Assembly: GCF_019749295.1 (NCBI RefSeq)
Contig: NZ_JACWFG010000013.1
Coordinates: 248,001-312,000, forward strand
Direction: 5' to 3'
Length of the DNA stretch: 64,000 nucleotides
DNA from: Neobacillus niacini
Lineage (GTDB): Bacteria > Bacillota > Bacilli > Bacillales > Cytobacillaceae
This document shows, piece after piece, positions 26,634 through 37,241 of this stretch. The position numbers were made by a program, and so were the translations under genes. The notes beneath the pieces were generated by a model. It searched no databases. It was not told the origin of the DNA and worked only from the letters and a program-made list of their open reading frames with translations. The stretch's first letter is position 1. Every line of letters starts with the position of its first letter.

Positions 26634-26811
26634 TGGATTCGCTCCTTCATTTTGAATTTTCTGAATAGATTACCTATTTTAATAGTAACTGAAAATGAAT
26701 GGTTATTCAATCATAGACTGAAGCCTTTTAGATTAAATATTAAAGCGTTTTCACTACACGAACGATGCATCGCGAAAAAAACTTATCGTTCGTCTTTTGC
26801 TTAAAAAACAA

Positions 26812-26839
26812 TTGCTTTCCTTCTTCACCATGTTATAAT
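26812..26839 (+). promoter_or_regulatory. Promoter of the xpt-pbuX operon
   Basis: TTGCTT and TATAAT spaced by 16 bases, about 20 bases upstream of the riboswitch aptamer. The rest of the gap 26634-26811 shows nothing recognisable. Confidence 0.65.
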
Positions 26840-26860
26840 GAATTTAAATTTAAAAGGTAT

Positions 26861-26931
26861 CACTCATATAATCGCAGGGATATGGCCTGCAAGTTTCTAC
26901 CGGATTGCCGTTAACAATCCGACTATGAGTG
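26861..26931 (+). ncRNA. Guanine-class purine riboswitch
   Basis: P1 pairs CACTCATA with TATGAGTG. Between them are the conserved GGATATGG, AAGTTTCTACC and CCGACTATGAG segments of purine aptamers; the kissing-loop stems are GCAGG/CCTGC and GGATTG/CAATCC. The specificity base in GACTATG is C, which selects guanine, hypoxanthine or xanthine-like ligands over adenine. It controls xpt-pbuX with the terminator at 26977-27035. Confidence 0.95.
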
Positions 26932-26976
26932 GGTAATGCTTACGGCGCTATTTTGCGTCTATACATTTCGGTTATC

Positions 26977-27650
<674 letters not shown>

Positions 27651-27651
<1 letters not shown>

Positions 27652-28961
27652 TGAAACAGCATCCGTTTAAAATCGCATCTTTAGGAATTCAACATGTGTT
27701 AGCCATGTATGCAGGAGCTGTCATCGTTCCTCTTATCGTTGGAGGAGCTTTGAATCTTACTGGGGAACAATTAACCTATTTAGTCTCGATTGATATTTTG
27801 ATGTGCGGGATTGCTACAATATTACAAGTTTGGCAGAATCGCTTTTTTGGAATTGGCTTGCCGATTGTTTTAGGATGTACGTTTACTGCGGTTGGACCAA
27901 TGATTGCCATTGGCGGTGAATATGGAATTTCAGCCATTTATGGTTCGATTCTAGTCTCTGGTTTAATCGTTGTTTTGATTGCTAGTTTCTTCAGTAAGTT
28001 AATTAAATTCTTCCCGCCCGTTGTGACGGGCTCGGTTGTTACCATTATAGGTATTACGCTTATTCCGGTTGCGATGAATAATATCGCTGGCGGACAAGGC
28101 AGTCCAGACTTTGGAAGTCTATCAAACATCAGTTTAGCTTTCGGAACTTTATTATTCATCATTCTTCTCTATCGTTTCACAAAAGGTTTTATCCGTTCTG
28201 TTGCGATTCTTCTAGGTCTTGCGGGTGGAACAATTGTAGCTGCATTTATGGGTAAGGTGAACTTTGCGGCAGTTGGGGATGCCTCATGGTTCCATATGGT
28301 CAAACCTTTTTACTTCGGTACTCCTACCTTTGAATGGACACCGATTATTACGATGACCCTTGTTGCGATTGTAAGTTTAGTTGAATCTACAGGTGTCTAC
28401 TTTGCTCTAAGTGATATCACAGGGAGAAAGTTAAAGGAAAATGATTTAGCTAAAGGTTATCGTGCGGAAGGTCTTGCGATCATGTTAGGGGCATTGTTTA
28501 ATGCATTCCCTTATACTACCTACTCTCAAAACGTGGGGTTATTGCAGTTAACAGGTGTTAAGACTAAAAACGTCATCTATACCATGGGTACAATGTTAGT
28601 GATCTTGGGATTCGTTCCTAAAATCGGTGCATTAACAACGGTTATTCCAACCTCTGTTCTAGGCGGAGCTATGGTAGCCATGTTCGGAATGGTTATTGCT
28701 TATGGAATTAAAATGTTAAGTAAAGTAGAATTCGCTTCACAGGAAAATCTGTTAATTATTGCTTGTTCTGTAGGAATGGGTCTTGGTGTTACCGCTGTTC
28801 CTGACCTTTTTGCACAGCTGCCTGAAAGTGTTAAAATCCTAACCAATAATGGTATTGTTGCTGGAAGTTTAACGGCTATTTTCCTAAATATTGTATTTAA
28901 TGTCGCTAGACCGGCCAAACAAAGTCAGTCCGTAAATTCAAACAGTCAAAGTGTTGCTTAA
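27651..28961 (+). CDS. pbuX: Xanthine permease PbuX, 436 aa
   Basis: Nucleobase:cation symporter-2 family with about 14 membrane segments. Visible marks are QHVLAMYAGAVIVPLIVG near the start, LPIVLGCTFTAVGPM, and the family motif region ATGVYFALSDITGRKL followed by NAFPYTTYSQNVGLLQLTGVKTK. It imports xanthine for Xpt. The start overlaps the xpt stop. The C-terminal tail is polar. Confidence 0.96.
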
Positions 28962-28970
28962 TTGATATAA

Positions 28971-29004
28971 AAAAGCTGCCTATAGTTTAATATGGCAGCT
29001 TTTT
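28971..29004. terminator. Terminator of xpt-pbuX, also facing the ger operon
   Basis: AAAAAAGCTGCC / GGCAGCTTTTTT, a 12-base perfect stem with a 13-base loop; works in both directions. Confidence 0.92.
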
Positions 29005-30131
29005 TATTCAATAAGACCTGTTCTTCTTATAGTGAAATCTAGGTTTACGTTGACTTTAGCCTCTTTAAGCATTTTGTACCATTTTTCATCCGTAAGCTTT
29101 GAATGCCGCACTGAACTTTTGTAAACTTCCCCCAATCCAACTACATCTGATTCCTTAGATTGAAAATAAGCGATGAGTTTCTCAATCTCTTTTTTCATGC
29201 TCTTATTAATTTCCTTCTCGATTAGTTTGATATTTTCAGGATTTCCAAGACTTATTTGACTAGTAATTTCTAGCAGCCGAGCGGTAAGGTTAACATTTAG
29301 ATCAAATTCCACTTTTTCTTTGTTGATTAGCTTAATATCACTACTGCTGCCGATTGAATCTAAAGAGGCAACTATTTTGTTAAGTCGACGGTTAATAGGT
29401 TCTAATTTCGAAGAATCACTATTAATCTCGATATCGATACTGCCACTTTTAAATTTGTCCGTTAGGAGCGTTAAATAAAAGCTTTGTTCCGTGCTTATTT
29501 TTCCAACTAAGTTACTGCCCTTAAAAATTGCTACTCCTGAAAAAGCAATCTCCTTATTACCTTCTTTCTTAAGAATTGGTAAGACAGGATCTTTTCCTAC
29601 AGTGAAATGATTATGTAAAACTTCCTGGAGGGTGGCTGACGGCATTATTTTTACCTTGGTGTTTTGATTAATAAGGTTATAGAGATGGATTCCGATATCA
29701 GGAATTTGTTTCGCTTTTAACTGTAATATATCCCGAGCTTTCCCATCAGCCATTGCCAAGTAGGTCAAATCACTAATGACTGGGTCGGTTGATAACGATT
29801 CGGCTATCCCTGTGTTTCCTTTATTAAACATACCTTCACCATATAGGATGACACGAAGCTGACCCGATGCCAGCCCTTTAGATGTCTTTTTATTTGCAGC
29901 GTTACGTATTCCCCTTATCGTTGATGATTCTGTCTCTAGAATAACAACATCATTCGTTGCAACAGGATCAATTTTTAACTCAACTAGCGTTCCTAAAATA
30001 GTGCCATTTTTCCCTGGATCGTAGCCAGATGCCGTAATAAGGCCGATTTCTTCAATTACTTTTGGTTCCGCACATCCACACAACAATAGAAAGGACAAGA
30101 AACCGCACCATAACCATCCTTTTTTCCTCAT
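29004..30131 (-). CDS. Ger(x)C-family spore germination lipoprotein, 375 aa
   Basis: The signal peptide ends in a lipobox (FLLLCGCAEPK), so the protein is anchored to the outer face of the inner spore membrane. The body follows the GerAC/GerBC pattern, including GLITASGYDPG, ILYGEGMFNKG and a C-terminal domain with SKESDVVGLGEVYKSS. This is the C subunit of a germinant receptor. It starts 2 bases after the stop of the B subunit gene, so the three genes are tightly coupled. The germinant is unknown. Confidence 0.93.
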   Translation of the reverse strand: MRKKGWLWCGFLSFLLLCGCAEPKVIEEIGLITASGYDPGKNGTILGTLVELKIDPVATNDVVILETESSTIRGIRNAANKKTSKGLASGQLRVILYGEGMFNKGNTGIAESLSTDPVISDLTYLAMADGKARDILQLKAKQIPDIGIHLYNLINQNTKVKIMPSATLQEVLHNHFTVGKDPVLPILKKEGNKEIAFSGVAIFKGSNLVGKISTEQSFYLTLLTDKFKSGSIDIEINSDSSKLEPINRRLNKIVASLDSIGSSSDIKLINKEKVEFDLNVNLTARLLEITSQISLGNPENIKLIEKEINKSMKKEIEKLIAYFQSKESDVVGLGEVYKSSVRHSKLTDEKWYKMLKEAKVNVNLDFTIRRTGLIE

Positions 30132-30133
30132 TT

Positions 30134-31240
30134 CTATTTCTCCTTAAGGGTAGTCATTTTCTTCTTTATCAATGCCAAAATATAAAGAAGAAATGGATAA
30201 CAAAACGTAAGATAAAAAGCAATGCTCGCAAAGAAATCGTTAAACTGGTTGATTTTTATTCGTGTATCGATGAACAAACTGCCTAAAAAAATGATCAACG
30301 AAAAAAACCAGACGAGTCCATTCGATTTTAATTTAAACGTACGCTTTACTCCTTGATGAGCTGACCACAAATATAGCATTAGATTTGGGAGGATAATTAG
30401 CAGCCAAAAAGATACAGCTACATACTCTGTTCTTTCGATAAAAGGCAGTTTAATTACTTTAAATAAGGAAAGAGTAGCCCAGATGGTATTTTCCAATTGA
30501 CCAGGACTAAAATAGACAATGGTTAAAAGCATAAGAAGCAGGTATAAAACATTCGTTCCCGCGATTCCTAAATGAGCAAACTTAGTAACCTTCCCCTTTT
30601 CCTTCAAGAAAGGGTAAATAACATAAAGGATTTCAAAACCGATTATCGTGAGTGTCATTTTATAGGTCCCCTTAAGAATCGATGTTATATTCGATTCCAT
30701 AACGGGTAGAAGATGGCTGTAGTCAAGAAAACGAAAAGGATAGCCGATTAAACCTAACATCCAGACCGACAGAATGACGCTAAAAAAACAGGCACCTACA
30801 ATTACCCTTATTCCGCCAGTCACCCCGTAAATAACTAATAATAGGATTGAGGCTGAAAACAACCATGTGGGTACGGTTTGAAAAACCCATGTTTGCATGA
30901 CCTCAATATAGTTCATCAATATAGTCATAAACACCCATAAGCAATAAATGATATATATAGAATTAACAAACTTTCCAATCCATTTTCCATACACTTCATC
31001 ATGGATGCCATAAATATCTGCCGGTCCATATAGTTGTAACGTTTTAATCATAACCATTACCACAAGATGTGTGAAAATGCCTGCAAGAACAACGGAGATC
31101 CACGCATCTTGTTTCGCTTCAAAAAAAATAATCCGTTGAAATCCCTGTACTCCTATTCCAACTTGTATCGAATGGATGATAAAAAATAGAATAAATGTAT
31201 TGAGACTATTTTGAGGTTGTGGTTGATATTGAACTTTCAT
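30134..31240 (-). CDS. GerB-family germinant receptor permease-like subunit, 368 aa
   Basis: A membrane protein with ten hydrophobic segments of the amino acid permease-related spore germination family. VGIGVQGFQRIIFFEAKQDAWISV near residue 26 is typical, as is YSHLLPVMESNITSILKGTY in the middle. It forms part of the germinant binding pocket in the spore inner membrane. It lies 21 bases after the A subunit gene. Confidence 0.93.
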   Translation of the reverse strand: MKVQYQPQPQNSLNTFILFFIIHSIQVGIGVQGFQRIIFFEAKQDAWISVVLAGIFTHLVVMVMIKTLQLYGPADIYGIHDEVYGKWIGKFVNSIYIIYCLWVFMTILMNYIEVMQTWVFQTVPTWLFSASILLLVIYGVTGGIRVIVGACFFSVILSVWMLGLIGYPFRFLDYSHLLPVMESNITSILKGTYKMTLTIIGFEILYVIYPFLKEKGKVTKFAHLGIAGTNVLYLLLMLLTIVYFSPGQLENTIWATLSLFKVIKLPFIERTEYVAVSFWLLIILPNLMLYLWSAHQGVKRTFKLKSNGLVWFFSLIIFLGSLFIDTRIKINQFNDFFASIAFYLTFCYPFLLYILALIKKKMTTLKEK

Positions 31241-31261
31241 ACAGTCACCCGCTACTTAAGG

Positions 31262-32779
31262 TCATTTATGTTTTTTTGCCTTTACTGGGTCATATTTGTA
31301 TACGTCCTCGGCTCTAGTTTGGTTCGGTCTTTTGTTGGTGAATGATAATGGCAGGCGAATGATACTGTCTTTCCAATCAGCCAAACGCGGCGGATAAAAT
31401 GGTGCTAGGTAAGGTGTTCCAAGGCTTGTTTGTCTTAATAGGTGCAGAAGTAAAAAACAAAAACCGTACATAATTCCGTAAAAACCCCAAAAACCCGCAA
31501 GTATGATTAGAGGAAATCGTAATATCCTAATGACATTGCCCATGGTATAACTGGGTGTAACAAATGAACTTAGAGCTCCTAAAGAAATAATGATAATTAG
31601 AATGTTACTTGTAAATCCAGCTTGTACCGCTGCTGTTCCAATGACGATACCGCCAACGATACCCATCGTTTGACCCACTTTTACAGGCAGGCGTGCACCG
31701 GCCTCTCGTAGTAATTCGATAATAAATTCTAAAAGAAGAGCTTCAATTAACGGTGGGAAAGGCACCTTTGCCCTTGATTCACTAAGTGTAAACAACAAGG
31801 TTTGTGGGATGATTTCATAGTGAAAAGTAAGGGCGGCAACATAAATTGACGTAAAAAAAACGGAAAGAAATAAGGCGGTGAATCGTAATAGGCGCAAGAA
31901 TGTAGCAATTTGCCAATTTACATTACTATCCTCCATACTGTGAAAAAATTCCATAAAAGATTGAGGACAAACAATCGCTAATGAACTGCCATCCACAAAA
32001 ATAGCTAATTTGCCCTTTAGCAGAGAATCTGAAACGCGATCTGGCCGTTCCGTTAACGCAGTTTGGGGAAATATCGATAACGAATTCTCTGATAGAAGTT
32101 GTTCTAACATTGAACTATCAAGTATTCCATCAATTTTTAACTCTTGAATCCTTTTTCTTAAGGTGCCGACCATTTGCTCAGATACAATTCCGTTTATGTA
32201 GATAAGGGACACCGTTTTATTAGTACGGGCTCCTACTTTAATTTCCTCAATGCATAAGGAGATATCCTTAATATAATTTCTAATGAGAGTGAGATTTGTT
32301 TTTAAGCTTTCGGTGAAGGCCATCTGTGGACCAATAACCAAGGATTCATTTTGAGCAAACGTGACAGAACGCCCAACTTGGGAAGGTATTTTCACTAATA
32401 GAACAGATGAGTTTCCTTCTAAATATATGATTACATTTCCATCTAGCGCGGAATTGACCACCTTTTCCATTTGTGTTGACTCTTCCATCTCCCCGATTGA
32501 TAAATCCTCCTTAATTTTTTGAACGGAATCGAAGGATTTGTTTTTTATCGGATCAATAATATCCTGATGAAGCATCGTTTTATCGATTAAGGTACTAATG
32601 GAAAATAAGGTAATACCTGAAATTCCTATTTCACTCTCCAGTATGTCTGCGCTGTCCTGCAGTCTTTTTTTAAATTCAGCTGACATTAATTCTCTTGTAG
32701 CTGGTATAAGATCCTTGTCCATAGACGGTAAATTAATCTTTGGTAAAAATAGCTTTTTATTAAAGAACAAATGCAGCAC
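31262..32779 (-). CDS. GerA-family germinant receptor subunit A, 505 aa
   Basis: Typical GerAA-type protein: a soluble N-terminal half with SVTFAQNESLVIGPQMAFTESLKTN and RTNKTVSLIYINGIVSEQMV, then a C-terminal membrane part with four to five segments and PFPPLIEALLLEFIIELLREAGARLP, the conserved family segment. First gene of the gerA-gerB-gerC type operon on the minus strand. These operons are usually transcribed by sigma G in the forespore; I could not place the promoter. Confidence 0.94.
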   Translation of the reverse strand: MLHLFFNKKLFLPKINLPSMDKDLIPATRELMSAEFKKRLQDSADILESEIGISGITLFSISTLIDKTMLHQDIIDPIKNKSFDSVQKIKEDLSIGEMEESTQMEKVVNSALDGNVIIYLEGNSSVLLVKIPSQVGRSVTFAQNESLVIGPQMAFTESLKTNLTLIRNYIKDISLCIEEIKVGARTNKTVSLIYINGIVSEQMVGTLRKRIQELKIDGILDSSMLEQLLSENSLSIFPQTALTERPDRVSDSLLKGKLAIFVDGSSLAIVCPQSFMEFFHSMEDSNVNWQIATFLRLLRFTALFLSVFFTSIYVAALTFHYEIIPQTLLFTLSESRAKVPFPPLIEALLLEFIIELLREAGARLPVKVGQTMGIVGGIVIGTAAVQAGFTSNILIIIISLGALSSFVTPSYTMGNVIRILRFPLIILAGFWGFYGIMYGFCFLLLHLLRQTSLGTPYLAPFYPPRLADWKDSIIRLPLSFTNKRPNQTRAEDVYKYDPVKAKKHK

Positions 32780-32860
32780 CCTCTATCATCAAAAACATTC
32801 GCTTATGTATTATTTACCATTCAAACCTCTTTATACCACGAGACACTTCTGCAAAAAAAT

Positions 32861-32888
32861 AAAGCAATGCTATTATTCGCATCGCTTT
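32861..32888 (-). terminator. Terminator of the GerPF-like gene
   Basis: AAAGCGATGC / GCATTGCTTT with an eight-base loop and ATTTTTTT on the minus strand; overlaps the last codons of that gene. Confidence 0.8.
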
Positions 32889-33079
32889 GGGAATTTCAAA
32901 ATTGGTTCATTTTCGGTATTCATTTCTAAATCCATACCATCATCGGGGCTGGTATTGCTTTCGCCTGAGCCGCCAATGGTTTTGGTGATGGAAATAGGTG
33001 AAATGTAAACAGCACCGCCAAAATTAACAATGCCGCCAGAAATCGTCCCGATTGAAACATTATTATGGTTTGTGACCAA
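32873..33079 (-). CDS. GerPF-like small spore germination protein, 68 aa
   Basis: SIGTISGGIVNFGGAVYISPISITKTIGG is the short-protein pattern of the GerPA/GerPF family, which helps germinants pass the spore coat. The start is TTG at 33079 with AGGAGGGG seven bases upstream. The C-terminus adds an acidic stretch and ends KFPKRCE. It lies just upstream of the gerA-type operon on the same strand, but with its own terminator. Confidence 0.8.
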   Translation of the reverse strand: MVTNHNNVSIGTISGGIVNFGGAVYISPISITKTIGGSGESNTSPDDGMDLEMNTENEPILKFPKRCE

Positions 33080-33148
33080 AGTAACCCCTCCTTGGTGTTA
33101 CTATCATGTTATGTACACGTGGGGTTAGGGTTCATCATAAACAAAGTG

Positions 33149-33175
33149 AAAGAGCCCTTATCGTAAAGGCTCTTT
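33149..33175. terminator. Terminator-like hairpin
   Basis: AAAGAGCC / GGCTCTTT stem with an 11-base loop and TTT flanks, between the GerPF-like gene and the zinc-ribbon gene; probably ends the latter. Confidence 0.6.
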
Positions 33176-33206
33176 TGAACAGATCTCTACTGATTTTAAA
33201 TGATTC

Positions 33207-33347
33207 CTAAAAAAACGATTTAAACATTTCTTGATGGTCGTTGCATTCCTTACAAATGTATTCAATTTCTAACGGATCTTCTCTAACCATATGTACAGTT
33301 TCTCTGCTGCAGTTTTCACAAAATCTAACTTCTTCGATTTGTTCCAT
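33207..33347 (-). CDS. Small zinc-ribbon-like protein, 46 aa
   Basis: Two CxxC pairs, FCENCSRE and YICKECNDH, about 22 residues apart, form a probable zinc ribbon; the rest is acidic. ATG at 33347 has GAGGTG eight bases upstream. The frame is open to an ATG at 33410, which would add a 21-residue N-terminus, so the start is not certain. Function unknown. Confidence 0.65.
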   Translation of the reverse strand: MEQIEEVRFCENCSRETVHMVREDPLEIEYICKECNDHQEMFKSFF

Positions 33348-33430
33348 GAAATAAGCACCTCGTTTTCTTAGTTCATAGTAAATAGTATGTCCAAGAAATT
33401 CTATTTTCATGGTTCAAATCCTAACTCACT

Positions 33431-33946
33431 TTACAAATGTCCATTTTCTTTTTCAATTTTTAAAAGCTGCTCCTTCATATTCAATCCACCTCGAAATCCT
33501 GTGAGTTTACCGTTCTTCCCAATCACTCGATGACACGGTACAGTTAAGAGAACTGGATTTGCCCCAATTGCAGTGCCAACAGCACGGACTGCTGCCGGCC
33601 TTTGAATGGTATTAGCAATATCGGAATATGTCCATGTATCTCCGTAAGGAATTTTACAAAGGGCGTTCCACACCTCTGTCTGGAAAGCTGTCCCCTTTAA
33701 GTCGTGAGAAATGGTAAAGGAATTGCGTGCGCCTTGGAAAAACTCAATAAATTCAGCAACATATGGCTCCATGAAAACATCATCCTGAACCAATGTACTT
33801 TGTGGATAATGCTTGTTAACCCAATCCTCTAATTCCTCAAAAGGTTTTTCCTGCGAACCAACGTAACAGAGCCCCTTAGATGTCGCTGCCATATATAGTT
33901 TCCATTTATCAAATACCAACTTTGTCCAATATAGTATAGGTGTCAT
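33431..33946 (-). CDS. ogt: Methylated-DNA--protein-cysteine methyltransferase (Ogt/AdaB type), 171 aa
   Basis: The suicide Cys is in VPCHRVIGKNG; GTAFQTEVWNALCKIPYG and AVGTAIGANPV are the DNA-binding and active-site segments. It removes the methyl group from O6-methylguanine. The start is placed at 33946 because GGAGGGGTTTAAG lies upstream; a frame upstream to 33961 would overlap that site. Divergent from alkA, so the two form an alkylation-repair pair like ada/alk loci. Confidence 0.94.
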   Translation of the reverse strand: MTPILYWTKLVFDKWKLYMAATSKGLCYVGSQEKPFEELEDWVNKHYPQSTLVQDDVFMEPYVAEFIEFFQGARNSFTISHDLKGTAFQTEVWNALCKIPYGDTWTYSDIANTIQRPAAVRAVGTAIGANPVLLTVPCHRVIGKNGKLTGFRGGLNMKEQLLKIEKENGHL

Positions 33947-34021
33947 CTTAAACCCCTCCATCCTTCTTTATTTTCTATGGTATAACTTTATTATGACATT
34001 GAAAAGAGGAGGATTTTACTG

Positions 34022-34939
34022 GTGATTCAAACTTCGGATGATAACGACGATGAATTAATGCTATTTGTACCGAAAGAGTTCAACTTTGATGAAAATATAA
34101 ATTATTTAGCTAGGAGTCGTAACGAGTGCCTTTACCACATCGATAATAATCGTGTTACCAAGGCCATTCAAATTGGTGATGAGACACTAATTTTTGAGGT
34201 TAGTTCTGTAGATGACAACTATTTAAACGTACGATTTTTGGGTGAAAGTAAGCCTGCCCCAGTGTTACGTGAGAAAGTTGCTTGTTATGTCAGAGAGTGG
34301 TTTGATCTTGATAGAGATCTACGTCCCTTTTATACCATGGCAAAAGAAGATCCACTGCTGGCTTCAGCTGTTGATTCCTTTTATGGACTGCGGATAATAG
34401 GAATTCATGATTTATTTGAAGCCCTATGCTGGGGTATCCTCGGTCAGCAAATCAACCTATCTTTTGCCTACACCTTAAAAAGGCGTCTAGTTGAAAAATT
34501 CGGTCGAAGTGTTGTCCATGACGGTGTTACTTATTGGGTCTTCCCATCTCCTGAGGATATAGCGTCTCTATCACCTCCGGAATTGGAAAGCCTTAGGATG
34601 ACAAAAAAGAAAGCTGAATATATTATTGGGGTTGCGGGGCTTATGGTCCAAGGAACATTATCGAAGGAGTTGTTAGTAACTGTCAGAAGTCATCAGCAAG
34701 CCGAGAAAACGTTAGTAAAAATAAGAGGAATTGGTCCTTGGACAGCAAATTATGTGTTAATGCGATGCTTGAGGTATCCTTGTGCCTTTCCTATTGATGA
34801 TGTTGGATTGCACAACGCGATTAAACAACGACTTGGTAGAGAATTAAAACCTGACAAAGATGAAATTTTGAAACTAGCTGTAAATTGGAATGGTTGGGAA
34901 TCGTACGCAACCTTTTATTTGTGGAGATTCCTTTACTGA
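34022..34939 (+). CDS. alkA: DNA-3-methyladenine glycosylase II (AlkA-like), 305 aa
   Basis: Helix-hairpin-helix glycosylase: GILGQQINLSFAYTLKRRLV near residue 140, and the HhH-GPD motif KIRGIGPWTANYVLMR with the catalytic Asp in AFPIDDVGLHNAI. The N-terminal domain (about 110 residues) is the AlkA_N type. It excises alkylated purines. GTG start at 34022 with GAGGAGG upstream. Head to head with ogt, 75 bases apart, so shared control is likely. Confidence 0.92.
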   Translation: MIQTSDDNDDELMLFVPKEFNFDENINYLARSRNECLYHIDNNRVTKAIQIGDETLIFEVSSVDDNYLNVRFLGESKPAPVLREKVACYVREWFDLDRDLRPFYTMAKEDPLLASAVDSFYGLRIIGIHDLFEALCWGILGQQINLSFAYTLKRRLVEKFGRSVVHDGVTYWVFPSPEDIASLSPPELESLRMTKKKAEYIIGVAGLMVQGTLSKELLVTVRSHQQAEKTLVKIRGIGPWTANYVLMRCLRYPCAFPIDDVGLHNAIKQRLGRELKPDKDEILKLAVNWNGWESYATFYLWRFLY

Positions 34940-35002
34940 GGCGTATAGATTTTTATTAGATGAAAAAACTAAAAGAAACGAGTGCGTAAGGAGCATTAGC
35001 TA

Positions 35003-36040
35003 ATGAAGACCATAAAGCCGATTAAGATTACCTCTAAACTTACGAATCAACCAGTCGAAAAATTAACCTCAGCTGAATTGGGTAAACTTTGGGCTGTCTA
35101 TATGGGGAATACCATGTCTAAATGTGTTCTTAGTTATTATCTCCAGCATGTGGAAGACAAAGATATAAAAGAAATCCTGAAAAATGCATTAAATATCAGT
35201 AATGAATTTTTAAAAGACATTAAATCCATTTTTCAGAGCGAGGACTTCCCCATACCTATTGGATTTACGGAAGAGGATGTTAATTTAGGAGCTCCTAGAT
35301 TATTTGCAGATGAATTTTATCTTCATTACTTGAAGTACGCTGCTAAAGCAGGGTTAAGTCTTTATTCCACTGCAATCCCATTAATGCTAAGAAAAGATGT
35401 GAGGGATTTTATCCTAAAGTGTAATCAATTAACAACTGATTTGTTAGTAACACTTAATGATACATTAAAAGATAAAGGGTATTTGACGAGACCACCCGTC
35501 ATTCCGATTCCTGAAAAAGTAGAATTCGTACAAAAAGAAAGTTATTTTAATGGTTTCTTAGGGCATGTCCGCCCTTTACATGGTCTGGAGATTGCTCATT
35601 TATACGATAATATGGAGAATAACTCCACGAGCAAAGTGTTATTAATGGGCTTTGGGCAGGTAGCGAAAAGGGATAAGGTTAGAGACTTTATGCTTCGCGG
35701 AAAAGATATTACCATGAAACATATTGAAGCATGCAGACATCAGTTAAATAATGAAGATTTACCTGCACATCCATTGTTGGATGACTTAGTGGAAAACTCA
35801 ACATTTGCTCCATTTTCAGATAAATTGATGATGTTTCATAAAATAGATATGTTCAGCATGAAAATCAGGTCATATGCGAATGCTTCATCACTTAATGGGC
35901 GGCATGATATTGGTGCAATGTACAGCAAGTTTTTATTGGATATAGGGCTTTATGTACAAGATGGTGCCAAGATATTTATTGATGAAGGATGGATGGAACA
36001 ACCCCCTCAAGCAGTGGACCGTGATTCCATGAAATCTTAA
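35003..36040 (+). CDS. DUF3231-family protein, 345 aa
   Basis: Two similar halves of about 165 residues, each with LTSAELGKLWAVYMGN or GFLGHVRPLHGLEI-type starts and helical bundles, as in the DUF3231 family of Bacillaceae (ferritin-like helices suggested for the family). The FPIPIGFTEEDVNLGAPRLF and GRHDIGAMYSKFLLDIGLYVQDGAKI segments recur in the paralogue at 60204-61208. Function unknown. AAGGAGCATTAGCTA precedes the ATG. Confidence 0.88.
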   Translation: MKTIKPIKITSKLTNQPVEKLTSAELGKLWAVYMGNTMSKCVLSYYLQHVEDKDIKEILKNALNISNEFLKDIKSIFQSEDFPIPIGFTEEDVNLGAPRLFADEFYLHYLKYAAKAGLSLYSTAIPLMLRKDVRDFILKCNQLTTDLLVTLNDTLKDKGYLTRPPVIPIPEKVEFVQKESYFNGFLGHVRPLHGLEIAHLYDNMENNSTSKVLLMGFGQVAKRDKVRDFMLRGKDITMKHIEACRHQLNNEDLPAHPLLDDLVENSTFAPFSDKLMMFHKIDMFSMKIRSYANASSLNGRHDIGAMYSKFLLDIGLYVQDGAKIFIDEGWMEQPPQAVDRDSMKS

Positions 36041-36115
36041 TAAAAGAAGGAATGGGTATTCAAATTACGGAATGTCGAAGAATGGTCACAAACGATAAAC
36101 TCCTAAAAAACATCT

Positions 36116-36146
36116 TCTCCCGCTTTTGGGCGGGAGATTTTCTTTA
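36116..36146 (+). terminator. Terminator after the DUF3231 gene
   Basis: TCTCCCGC / GCGGGAGA stem, loop TTTTGG, tail TTTTCTTTA. Confidence 0.88.
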
Positions 36147-36319
36147 TTTCCAAGGGTTTAGTCCCATTAACCTATTATTTTCCTATAGAAAATATAGATT
36201 AATATCTATTTGTATAATAGATAAAATGAATTTAATAGAATGATACTATTCATTATAATCAAGGAGGCAAGGTCATACTTACAGTGATAAACTACAAAAT
36301 ACTTGAGGTGGATAGTTTT

Positions 36320-37228
36320 ATGAAGAAAGTGTTATCTGGTATTATTTTATTTATGCTTGTTTTTTCATTAGCAGCTTGTGGGCAAACTGATGATAAAACA
36401 AATGAAGAAAAAGACGATAAAAAAGATAAGAAAACGGAGGAAGTATTTAAAATTGGTGCCATACCAGATCAAAATGCATCTTTCCTTCAAACCGGTATGG
36501 ACGCGGTTGCTAAGGAATTAAGTGAAGCAACAGGGTTGAAGGTTGAATATGTCCCTTCTGTTGATTATGCAGCGTTAGTTACAGGATTCCAACGTGGTGA
36601 AATTCATTTAGCATGGTTTGGCGGTTTAACTAGTGTTCAAGCAAGAAACCTTGTGCCTGAAGCAGAATCGATTGTTCAACGGCCGCGTGACGCTGAGTTC
36701 AAATCTGTATTCATTACGCAGGAAGGCTCAGGTATAAATACATTAGCTGATTTAAAAGGAAAATCCTTCACATTTGGCAGTGAAAGCTCTACCTCAGGAC
36801 ATTTAATGCCGCGTTATTTCTTATCTGAAGAAGGCATTGATGCGAATACTGACTTTAATGGAAAGCCTAACTTCTCAGGCTCTCATGATACAACCTACAA
36901 GTTAATCGAATCTGGATCTTACCAAGCTGGCGCGCTAAACATTTCTGTTTGGGAAGCTGCTGTTAAAGAAGGAAAAGTTGATACAAACAAAGTGAAAGTA
37001 TTCTATACAACTCCAGATTATTATGACTATAACTGGACCATCAATAGCAATGTGGAAGAAGTGTTTGGCAGTGACGCGAAGCAAAAAGTAAAAGAATCCC
37101 TGCTTACTATGCCTGGGGACTCAACTGAGATTACTGATTTATTCCAAACGGATAAGTTTATTGAAACAAAAAATGATAACTATGAAAAGATCGAACAAGT
37201 TGCGAAAGAATTAAAGATTATTAAGTAG
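36320..37228 (+). CDS. PhnD-family ABC transporter lipoprotein, putative selenate-binding type, 302 aa
   Basis: Signal peptide with lipobox (FSLAACGQTDD), an acidic/Lys linker, then a type II periplasmic-binding fold. The segments IGAIPDQNASFLQ, LAWFGGLTSVQARNLVP, FTFGSESSTSGHLMPRYFL and FSGSHDTTYKLIESGSYQAG follow the PhnD-like subfamily that NCBI-type annotation calls putative selenate ABC transporter binding protein, rather than classic phosphonate binders. With sel genes 16 kb away this makes an oxyanion selenium role plausible, but phosphite or phosphonate is not excluded. ATG at 36320 is preceded by GAGGTGGATAG; an earlier ATG at 36284 would hide the signal peptide. Confidence 0.82.
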   Translation: MKKVLSGIILFMLVFSLAACGQTDDKTNEEKDDKKDKKTEEVFKIGAIPDQNASFLQTGMDAVAKELSEATGLKVEYVPSVDYAALVTGFQRGEIHLAWFGGLTSVQARNLVPEAESIVQRPRDAEFKSVFITQEGSGINTLADLKGKSFTFGSESSTSGHLMPRYFLSEEGIDANTDFNGKPNFSGSHDTTYKLIESGSYQAGALNISVWEAAVKEGKVDTNKVKVFYTTPDYYDYNWTINSNVEEVFGSDAKQKVKESLLTMPGDSTEITDLFQTDKFIETKNDNYEKIEQVAKELKIIK

Positions 37229-37241
37229 TAGGTGTTGGAAC

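Noticed and set aside
33412-33426. GGTTCAAATCC resembling a tRNA T-arm
   Set aside because: No matching acceptor stem, D-arm or anticodon arm could be formed around it; no tRNA(Sec) is present there.
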